IMG/VR virus record: IMGVR_UViG_3300005732_000005 | Coordinates: 1 to 64,000 of that record | Source: a virus | Strand: one strand, 5' to 3' | Length of the DNA stretch: 64,000 bases | In this document: one piece after another, positions 57,241-64,000 of the stretch | Position numbering within the stretch: the stretch's first letter is position 1 | Layout of the letters: each line of letters opens with the position of its first letter | Notes under the pieces: model-generated | Told to the model about the DNA's origin: nothing | What the model saw: the letters and a program-made list of their open reading frames with translations, nothing else | Databases searched by the model: none | Made by a program: the position numbers and the translations under genes

Positions 57241-59338
57241 ATGTCAAAAGATAAACAAGAACCTTTCTTTAAACCTGCAAGTAAAAAACAAGCTCTTATG
57301 TTAAAAAGAGCTTCTGATACTCAAATATTGATTATCGGTGGGGCTTAAAAATCCAGTGGTCACACCTTAAACTATCCTGCTAATTCGGTGGAAGCTAAGT
57401 GTTTATACTAACATACGCCAATACCGAGCCGAATGATTAAATTCATGGGTGTAGAGGTCATCTCGTAAGAGAGTAGAGTTCAAGTGGACTCGAAACGTAG
57501 GACTGTATACCAATACAGAAGATATGATCCGACAACACAGGAAACTGTGGAAAGAGTGTAACGACTCTAAAACTGTCTCAGATTAAAGGCTGGTTCTGGG
57601 AAAAGTACGATATTAAATCACCTGCCTCTTATGTTACTAGATGACCCCAAAACAAACTGCATCTTGTATCGTAGGACAAATCCTCAACTGTTAGGTGGTC
57701 TTTGGCCTAATGCTAGAGGAATTTACGAAAAACTTCCAAAAGCTTATGAACCTAAGGCTATAAGAGATCATAAGATGGAAGTAGTATTTAAGAATGGAGC
57801 TAAAATAAAATATCAACAAGCGGAGAACGTGGCTAAATCTAAGAATGATGCTCAAGGTCAGGAGTTCACGTTTGTCGGAATAGATAAAATTTGTCTATTT
57901 GAAAGGTTTTTAGCATAATTATTTTAATGATTATAACCTTTCTGGAAAAATTGTGTGAATTCGGTGGAACTCTTTGTAAGACAATACCGAGCCAAGGTTA
58001 CGGGGTAACTCGTTTCAAGGTGTAACGACTAGAGAATACGAACCTAGAGGGTTTATGAATCTCGTACAGCCAAGTGGTAGCGAAAGCTTTAAATGGAAGC
58101 GCACAAACTCTAGCTAAAAGAGTAAGATATAGTCTCAACTTCTACGGTGACGTAGAGATGCAGGTAATGCTGCTGGTAAAGATTAACGAACTTTATTGAA
58201 GATATTGGAAGGTACACAATTCGAGTGGGAACAAATAGAGTACTTTATGTCACGTCTACGTTCCCCCTCAAAACACTTCTCCCGTATGGTAATCTCATGT
58301 AACCCCGACCCCGACCATTATATTAGGACGATGATCGACTGGTACTTAGACGAATCTGGTTATGCTATACCTGAAAGAGATGGGGTAGTAAGATACTTCG
58401 TACAGGAAGGTGGTGAGTATGTATGGGGTAATTCTAAAAAAGAGTTAGGTGAAAAGTTAAATTTACCTAAAGATCGTTGGGAAGATAAGATCCTCAGCTT
58501 CTCGTTTGTTAGTGGGACGATCTACGATAATCCGATTATGATGGAGATTAACCCGTCATACTTAGCTTTCTTAGAAGGTCTTAACGATGTCGATAAGGCA
58601 CAGTTACTTCACGGATGTTGGGATGCCAGACCTCAAGGTGCTAATTACTGGCAAAGAGAATGGGTAACGGAGATACAATCTAAAGATGTAGACCTAAGTT
58701 CTATGAGAAAGGTAAGAACATACGATTTAGCGGCAACAGAACGTAGTCAGGTAAATAAAAGCCCTGACCCAACAGCTTGTGCTCTTATGTGTAAAGACCG
58801 TAATGGTTATTATTACATTGCAGGTAACTATCATCCAGATTTTTATGATGACTACTATGAGATATATGGTCAATTCTGTAAACGTTCTGGGGATAGGGAT
58901 ATGCATATAATAAAACAAGGTCATCATGACACAGATGATACTGTAATCTTGTTGCCAGTGGATTGTGGCGCTGCAGGTAAGACGGCTTTCACTGCCATGG
59001 CTTCAAACTTTATGCAAGAAGGCTTTACAGTAAAGGCTGACCCTACTCCAAACAACAAGACAAAATTGGTAAAATTTCAGCCATTTGCAACGGCAACAGA
59101 GAACGGGCTTGTATATGTGTTGGTAGATACTTTTGATAAGAAGACTTTAGAGTTTATATACAAACAACTAGAAGCTTTTGATGGAGAAAGGTCTACAGCC
59201 ACAAAACATGATGAATTTCCAGATCTATTGGCGAGCGGGTATAACTATCTCTCAAGAGAACGTGTCATCAAACCCTTCTCCCTTCCAGATTGTTCCTCCT
59301 CCACAAAATACACTTCTTATCGAAACTCGATAAAATAA
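57241..59338 (+). CDS. Terminase large subunit, three exons, 510 aa
   Basis: Exons are 57241-57345, 57589-57885 and 58208-59338. Joined they read IIGGA-AGSGKS (Walker A) and FVGID-EGTQFEW (Walker B), which no single frame contains. RTYDLAATE, LLPVDCGAAGKTAF and DEFPDLLASGYNYL supply the three acidic sites of the RNase H-like nuclease. It powers DNA packaging and cuts the concatemer. Without splicing the gene is broken three ways. Confidence 0.9.
57346..57588 (+). ncRNA. Group I intron 1 of terL, 243 nt, no ORF
   Basis: Exon 1 ends in T, the intron ends in G, and removal gives GGA-AGSGKS. The core AATTCGGTGGAA...AATACCGAGCC matches intron 2. GAAGATATGATCC is the P7-type element. It interrupts the Walker A loop codons. 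Too short to encode a nuclease. Confidence 0.85.
57886..58207 (+). ncRNA. Group I intron 2 of terL, 322 nt, no ORF
   Basis: Removal joins FVGID to EGTQFEW; exon 2 ends in T and the intron in G. AATTCGGTGGAAC...AATACCGAGCC repeats intron 1's core, with AACGACTAGAG and AAGATATAGTC as P7-type partners. It splits the Walker B strand from its catalytic Glu. Confidence 0.85.
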
Positions 59339-59377
59339 CCACTTGTGGTAAATCTCTCTTGTGGAAACATTCCCTTT

Positions 59378-59404
59378 GGAAGAAAGATCTCTTTTTCTTC
59401 CAAA
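59378..59404 (+). terminator. Possible terminator after terL
   Basis: TTTGGAAGAAA and TTTCTTCCAAA form an 11-bp stem around GATCTCTT; a short AT-rich tail follows. It lies about 40 bases after the terL stop and before the portal promoter. Confidence 0.5.
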
Positions 59405-59447
59405 TCCCCTCCTCACAACACTTATATCAGGGTAAGGAAACCTTGAT

Positions 59448-59476
59448 TTTACAGGGATGTATATAAGTGTTATAAT
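59448..59476 (+). promoter_or_regulatory. Late promoter of the portal gene
   Basis: TTTACA, 17 bases ending AGTGT, TATAAT. Shares AGTGT-TATAATT with the promoter at 61049. It rules out the first 16 codons of the longer portal frame. Confidence 0.8.
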
Positions 59477-59504
59477 TACTTATATTAACAAACGGAGAGT
59501 AACT

Positions 59505-61037
59505 ATGCAAGCGAAACCTCGCCAGAGAGTTTATGCTAATGTAACAAAAGCTACTTCCCCACCAACCACCACTCGTGAACAAAGAGAAGCTAAGAAGCAG
59601 AATTCTAGTGCAGCAATAGAGTTTGTTCGTAAGCAGATTAATATTCTTAAGCCTTATGAACTTAGTCAAACACAATACCTTCGCACATATCAATTAATGA
59701 TGCAAGATGATGCTGTTGCCACATGTTTCTATGCTCGGACAATGGGTGTTGCTAAAGCTCAGAAAAGAGGTAGCTTTAAACACAACCCTAACTCAGAAGA
59801 ATCTATCCAAGCAAAAGAGTTTCTGGAGTATAACCTTAATAACTTAAGAGGTCAATCTCCTTTAACAGTAGGTCTTATGGCAAGTCATATGATTCGGGAT
59901 AGATGGAGTCCTTTTGAGAATGTTTATGAGGCTGCAAGTGGTGATTGGGAAGGGATGTGGAAGCTTAAGAAATTAGCTTATGTTCATCCATTAAGTCTTG
60001 ATAAACTAAAACCTTTTGTGGTGAAAGCTGGCGGAGACAGTATTAGTCATCTTAGACAAGTTCCTGATGCTTTCATAGGAAGTGATGGTCAAGGTAGTGC
60101 TACTTTTGGACAGACAGTTGGTGGAGTAAAAGAAATCCCTTTCAACTGGGTATCTTATTGCAGTTACTCTGCTACAGATAGTCAACCTATTGGTAACAGT
60201 TTATTTGATGCAGCTTATATCCCTTGGAAAGAAAAGCAACTCTTACAAGATCTAACTCTTGTTGGTGTGCAGAAAGATTTAGCTGGTATGCCTGTTCTTG
60301 GTGCTCCGAGTAGTTTACTTGCTGCAGCAGCAGAGAACCCTGATGGTCCAGAAGCATTAATGGTTGAGCAACTTAAACAAAACCTTGCCAATCTACACAA
60401 TGGTGACCAAGCATATTCTATGATCCCAACAGATACTCACTCGGAGACAGGTAATGGTCAGAGACAGTTTGAGTTAAAGTTCTTAGGTATCGATGGTATT
60501 GGTAAACAGTTTGACGTAGAAGCTCTTGTTGAACAACGTAAACGTGCCATCTTCAATTGTTTCTCTTGTCAGAATATGCTCTCAGGGGAAAATGGTGGAG
60601 GAAGCTACAACCTCCTTGAAGGACAAACATCTCTACAAGCACACGCTGTTGAACTAGATAATATGATTGTAGATGAGATGTGGAATAAACAGATCATCCC
60701 TAAATTATTACGTCTCAACAATTGGAAACTTGCAGAGAAAGATATTCCTGTATGGCAAAGTGGTGATGTTCAAGAGATTAGTCTTGATGAATATGGTAAA
60801 GCTGTCAACCGTATGGCTAGACTATTACCTGCAACACCTGCTGTTGTTAACAGTATTCTTAAGAAGCTAGATATTCCTTTCGTTATGCCAGAGAATACAC
60901 CTGCAGAAGATATTCGAAATATGTTATTCGAGTTTAAGGAGCCTTCTAAGGTTGGGACAGGAAACGCTAGTTCAGGAACAGGAAGCACTCAAGAGGGTGG
61001 AAGCGCCAGCGACACCAATAGTGAGAATGCAGCATAA
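59505..61037 (+). CDS. Portal protein, DUF935-like, 510 aa
   Basis: It forms the ring through which DNA enters the head. The start at 59505 follows GGAGAG downstream of the promoter. LRTYQLMMQDDAVATCFYARTMGV, GLMASHMIRDRWSPFENVYE and the FNWVSYCSYSATDSQPIGNSLFDAAYIPW block fit DUF935/Mu gp29-type portals. The tail is Ser/Gly/Thr-rich and probably disordered. It follows terL as expected. Confidence 0.75.
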   Translation: MQAKPRQRVYANVTKATSPPTTTREQREAKKQNSSAAIEFVRKQINILKPYELSQTQYLRTYQLMMQDDAVATCFYARTMGVAKAQKRGSFKHNPNSEESIQAKEFLEYNLNNLRGQSPLTVGLMASHMIRDRWSPFENVYEAASGDWEGMWKLKKLAYVHPLSLDKLKPFVVKAGGDSISHLRQVPDAFIGSDGQGSATFGQTVGGVKEIPFNWVSYCSYSATDSQPIGNSLFDAAYIPWKEKQLLQDLTLVGVQKDLAGMPVLGAPSSLLAAAAENPDGPEALMVEQLKQNLANLHNGDQAYSMIPTDTHSETGNGQRQFELKFLGIDGIGKQFDVEALVEQRKRAIFNCFSCQNMLSGENGGGSYNLLEGQTSLQAHAVELDNMIVDEMWNKQIIPKLLRLNNWKLAEKDIPVWQSGDVQEISLDEYGKAVNRMARLLPATPAVVNSILKKLDIPFVMPENTPAEDIRNMLFEFKEPSKVGTGNASSGTGSTQEGGSASDTNSENAA

Positions 61038-61048
61038 ATTCCTTTGTG

Positions 61049-61077
61049 TTGCACTACCTTATTAATAGTGTTATAAT
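61049..61077 (+). promoter_or_regulatory. Late promoter of the head-gene block
   Basis: TTGCAC, 17 bases ending AGTGT, TATAAT. It lies 25 bases before the gene at 61102 and is almost identical to the portal promoter in its -10 region. Confidence 0.8.
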
Positions 61078-61101
61078 TAATTATCAATTGGAAACAACTG
61101 T

Positions 61102-61632
61102 ATGACTTACACACAAGAGTTCTCTGTCAGAGAGGGCGAAGTAATCAGATGTTTCGATGCACTTCTATATGATGCAGTTGTTAAATCTTCTGCATCTAAA
61201 GTTTCCGAGTATGTAATCTCCCTTACCACACAAGATTCTTTCAATACCTACAAAAACTATGCTTTCTCGTTAAACGAGATGGAAGCTACCTTTGATTCAA
61301 AAGATGATTCTCTTATAGAAATTGTTCTTCGTGATACAAGTGTCCATAAGAAAATTATCCTCAAGAATGATAAGTCTACGCTAGTTTACGCCAAAGGTCA
61401 AGATGTTGTTGGTAAGAACAGTGAGATTAACGATATTACTTCAAAAGAGAATATCTACTCAATAACTATTAATACTCAAGAGTTTGTTACTCCTTTTAAT
61501 GATGATAATTCTTTAGAAGATGTTTATGAACATTTAACAGGTATTAATCTTGAAGCTGCAAGAGAAGCACTTGGAGAAGATATACAAAATCATGATTCAC
61601 CGATTAATTGGTGGTCTGCATTTATAACGTGA
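61102..61632 (+). CDS. Hypothetical head-module protein, 176 aa
   Basis: Soluble, alternating strands and helices, with VREGEVIRCFDALLYDAVVK at the start. Between portal and protease, so probably a head or minor capsid protein. No family is recognised. Confidence 0.55.
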   Translation: MTYTQEFSVREGEVIRCFDALLYDAVVKSSASKVSEYVISLTTQDSFNTYKNYAFSLNEMEATFDSKDDSLIEIVLRDTSVHKKIILKNDKSTLVYAKGQDVVGKNSEINDITSKENIYSITINTQEFVTPFNDDNSLEDVYEHLTGINLEAAREALGEDIQNHDSPINWWSAFIT

Positions 61633-61640
61633 GGACAAAT

Positions 61641-62222
61641 ATGCGAGTCAACGATTCGAGTGTATTGAACAAAATCCTCAAGGGTTTACAAGCTGCAATT
61701 GGACAACAAGAACAGCCTGTAGAACAACCACTTGAAGAAGAGGTTGTTATCAAGAGTTATAATGAAATTGAAGAGTATACTGCTCTTGATTCTCAAGAAG
61801 AAGAAAGACGTTGCTTACAAATCATTATGGAGCCTTACAAACGTGATGCTCACAACAACTGGTATACAACAGAAACAATTCAGAAAGGTCGTGAATCTTA
61901 CGAGAAGAATAAAGAAAACATTCCAGCCAATTTATTCCACCTTGTAGATACAACATCTTTCGAAGTTGAGGAGACTTTCCTCCTTGAAGAAGATACTTAT
62001 TATGAAGCTATTGATGAGACCTTAGTTAAAGGTACATGGATGGCTTGGACACACTACACAGATGATGAAGTTTGGGAACTTAAGAAGTCAGGTGAAATTG
62101 GCGGATTATCTCCATCTTGTCTTGGTAGTGTTGATAAAGAAACTGGTGAGATTACTAACTTAGCTTTCACCAAAGAAGATTTCTATAAGCAAGTTGAAGA
62201 AGGACAACATAATGCCTCTTAA
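61641..62222 (+). CDS. XkdF-like prohead protease, 193 aa
   Basis: The start at 61641 follows GAGGACAA. The C-terminal half (VKGTWMAWTHYTDDEVWELKKSGEIGGLSPSCLG) matches the XkdF-type putative serine protease fold that matures phage capsids. The N-terminal 60 residues are polar and Glu/Gln-rich. It overlaps the next gene by 11 bases. Confidence 0.65.
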   Translation: MRVNDSSVLNKILKGLQAAIGQQEQPVEQPLEEEVVIKSYNEIEEYTALDSQEEERRCLQIIMEPYKRDAHNNWYTTETIQKGRESYEKNKENIPANLFHLVDTTSFEVEETFLLEEDTYYEAIDETLVKGTWMAWTHYTDDEVWELKKSGEIGGLSPSCLGSVDKETGEITNLAFTKEDFYKQVEEGQHNAS

Positions 62223-63189
62223 TATTGTTAAAGATGCTAAAGAATTTAGTCCTCACATTGCTGCTTGTTCTCATACATTAAACGATGGTGCTGCTAATAA
62301 TCGTAACATTGATTTGATTCAAAAGTCAAAGATTAAATCTGATAAAGAAATCATGTTACTTAAGATGCTTCAACAAGATACACCAGAAGTTGTTGAGAAA
62401 GCAAGTGTTCGTAATGTTGAGAAGATGCTTTATTCAGCATTGAAAGAGAAATTCACTTCTGCAGATAGTTACTCTTGGGTTTGGTTACGTGACTTTGATC
62501 ATTCTATTCCAGAGCCTGTAGCTGTATTTGAGATGGATGAGAAGATTTACCAAATCGGATTCACTCTTTTAGGTAATGGTTTACTTGAATTGAATGATGA
62601 TATGGAAGAATTAATCCATCACGATGTTTACACAACAGCAGAAGAAAATGAATTGGTTTTAAAAGGTAAGTTGGTTGAAGATGAACCTGTTGAAACTGAA
62701 AGCTCAGATAATTCTGAGGAAATTGAAGAAGAGGGAGAGCAATCAACCTCAGAAGATAATCTAGAAGAAAAAGAAGAGGAAACTATGTCTGAGAAAAAAG
62801 ACGCTCCTGTAGAGTTTTCAAAAGCTCAACTTAATCAAATCGAAGAGTTACTTAAAGCTAAAGAAGCTGAAACACTAGCTCGTATCGAAGCAGAAAACCT
62901 ACTTAAGTCAACTACTGAAACATTATCTGGTTTAGAAATGGTTGAGTCTGCTGACGTAGAAGTGCTTGCTAAAGGTATTGTTGCTAACCAAGAACTTGGT
63001 GAAGTGTTTGTTAAGTCACTAGCTAATGCACAAGAGCTTATCAAATCAGCTAAAGCTGAAGCAGAAGAAGTTCGTAAAGAACTAGGTTCACATGAGCAAA
63101 TCACTGACGAAAGTGAAGTTAAAGAACTTGAGAAAGGTACTGACACAGCTTCAGCACTTGCAGCTCAAATGGCTAAATTAAAAGCTTAA
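62212..63189 (+). CDS. Head-assembly protein with internal scaffold start, 325 aa
   Basis: The start at 62212 follows AGAAGGA. The first 160 residues are globular; an acidic stretch (ETESSDNSEEIEEEGEQ) leads to a helical scaffold-like C-terminal 134 residues. An in-frame ATG at 62785 with GAGGAAA directly upstream (just before MSEKKDAPVEF) probably yields that scaffold alone, as with lambda Nu3. Confidence 0.65.
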   Translation: MPLNIVKDAKEFSPHIAACSHTLNDGAANNRNIDLIQKSKIKSDKEIMLLKMLQQDTPEVVEKASVRNVEKMLYSALKEKFTSADSYSWVWLRDFDHSIPEPVAVFEMDEKIYQIGFTLLGNGLLELNDDMEELIHHDVYTTAEENELVLKGKLVEDEPVETESSDNSEEIEEEGEQSTSEDNLEEKEEETMSEKKDAPVEFSKAQLNQIEELLKAKEAETLARIEAENLLKSTTETLSGLEMVESADVEVLAKGIVANQELGEVFVKSLANAQELIKSAKAEAEEVRKELGSHEQITDESEVKELEKGTDTASALAAQMAKLKA

Positions 63190-63215
63190 TAAGAATAATA
63201 AAGAGGAATATTTAA

Positions 63216-63560
63216 ATGGCTACATTAAATCGTGAACAGATTGTTGCTAACGCTCTTGCAGGTCAAGGTGCTGGTGATGACATGACTCATACAACTATCT
63301 CTGTTACTAAGACAGCTACTATGGTCAATGGTACTTTGTTACTAACTAACCGTACAGAAGCTGCTACTGGTGACCTTGCTGCTAATATTGTTTATGTAAT
63401 TGATGATCCAGAGATTCAATTTGCTGCTACTGGTGCTGTGGTAGAGGTTCGTGCAGTAGAAGAGCTTGATTGGGTTAAGTTCTACGGTGATAACCTTAAA
63501 ATTGGTAGTACTGCATTAACTGCAGCTCAACAAGGCACTTTTGCTAAAAAGTACGCTTAA
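63216..63560 (+). CDS. Head decoration protein, 114 aa
   Basis: Small, neutral and beta-rich, Ala/Thr/Val-heavy (TISVTKTATMVNGTLLLTN, DLAANIVYVIDDPEIQF). Placed between scaffold and major capsid, the usual location of head-stabilising proteins such as lambda gpD. AGAGGA precedes the ATG. Confidence 0.65.
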   Translation: MATLNREQIVANALAGQGAGDDMTHTTISVTKTATMVNGTLLLTNRTEAATGDLAANIVYVIDDPEIQFAATGAVVEVRAVEELDWVKFYGDNLKIGSTALTAAQQGTFAKKYA

Positions 63561-63588
63561 TAATAAGAATAATTAGAGGAAATTTAAA

Positions 63589-64000
63589 ATGGCAGATATC
63601 CGTCAAGGCGAACAGGGTTTACAGAATTTTACACCACTTATGGACTTAGTTCCTCGCCAAGAGAACATGCTACAACGTATGGGTCTATTCTCTGTAGTAG
63701 AATACACAACTGAGAAAGTAACTGAGTTTGAACGTCGAGTTCTTGGTATTGATACTATGTACTCTGTTGAGCGTGGTGCTGATCGTCAGTATGCTGGTGA
63801 TGAAGGCGCGCAAACAGCGTTACTAAAAATTCCATTCTTCACGTTAGATAAAGTTATCAAGCCTAGCGATGTTGACCAACTACGTGAGTTCTTAACAGCT
63901 ACTGATCCAGAGACAGTTCGTAGCCGTGTTGAGAAAGTTATTGCTCGTATCCAACGTGGTCACGTAGAGTTACACAAGAATGTAATGTATGAAGCACTAG
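63589..64000 (+). CDS. Major capsid protein, gpE-like, truncated by window end
   Basis: The frame opens at 63589 behind TTAGAGGAAATTT and is open to the last base (137 codons). MADIRQGEQGLQNFTP, LVPRQENMLQRMGLFSVVEYTTEKVTEFER and DEGAQTALLKIPFFTLDKVIKPSDV fit the start of gpE/HK97-fold capsid proteins. Its place after the decoration gene supports this. Confidence 0.75.
   Translation, partial: MADIRQGEQGLQNFTPLMDLVPRQENMLQRMGLFSVVEYTTEKVTEFERRVLGIDTMYSVERGADRQYAGDEGAQTALLKIPFFTLDKVIKPSDVDQLREFLTATDPETVRSRVEKVIARIQRGHVELHKNVMYEAL

Noticed and set aside
57631-57918. Separate 95-aa terminase-like protein
   Set aside because: It is exon 2 of terL plus intron read-through; the last residues come from the intron.
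1-64000. CRISPR array, insertion sequence, toxin-antitoxin pair or diversity-generating retroelement
   Set aside because: No regular direct repeats with spacers, transposase, reverse transcriptase or paired template/variable repeats were recognised.

Overview
The window is part of a large, AT-rich tailed dsDNA bacteriophage genome. It holds a terminase, portal, protease, scaffold, decoration and capsid module, a beta-helix tail spike, a complete nucleotide-metabolism set and dozens of tightly overlapping small genes. There are no ribosomal or housekeeping genes. The host is probably a Vibrio or a related marine gammaproteobacterium; this is an inference, resting mainly on two integron attC-type sites whose layout matches cassette sites common in Vibrio chromosomal integrons.

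Layout. (1) 1-3100: small rightward genes, most with their own sigma70-like promoter, plus one decayed gene. (2) 3101-4976: almost 1.9 kb without genes, packed with short covarying 6-3-6 stem-loops, perfect palindromes, Fur-box-like 19-mers and a few sigma54-like matches. (3) 4977-7528: a P-loop helicase-like gene followed by two overlapping GIY-YIG paralogues. (4) 7586-13604: a leftward operon of small accessory genes (macro-like domain, Lar-like zinc ribbon, membrane peptides), including two adjacent frame-broken genes; a short rightward trio follows at 13748-14462. (5) 14493-26420: leftward metabolism genes: Dam-like methylase, ClpP-like protease, HNH nuclease, PhoH, NrdB, a glutaredoxin-NrdA fusion split by a group I intron, DHFR and ThyA. 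(6) 26526-28122: a short mixed-strand segment with two directly repeated attC sites bounding a 0.5 kb cassette. (7) 28133-51568: leftward replication and recombination genes: endonuclease VII, RuvC-like resolvase, flap nuclease, SPFH protein, two DnaQ-type exonucleases, DNA ligase, SLOG protein, SF1 helicase, a class II aminoacyl-tRNA-synthetase-like protein, a MazG-like protein and a tRNA-Gly. (8) 51705-64000: rightward late genes: membrane/holin-like proteins, tail spike, putative TerS, homing endonuclease, TerL interrupted by two group I introns, portal, XkdF-like protease, scaffold, decoration protein and a truncated major capsid gene.

How it works together. Leftward genes supply dNTPs (NrdA/NrdB/Grx, ThyA, DHFR), DNA processing and host takeover; rightward genes from 51.7 kb build the particle. 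The two programmes diverge from one point near 51606, where the -10 boxes of opposing promoters overlap. Late promoters share a TGT-TATAAT core, whereas left-end early promoters share TTGC-TATTAT. All three group I introns sit at catalytic codons (TerL Walker A, TerL Walker B and the NrdA radical cysteine). A free-standing GIY-YIG endonuclease lies directly before terL.

Limits: all calls come from reading sequence and protein motifs by eye; no database search or folding program was run.
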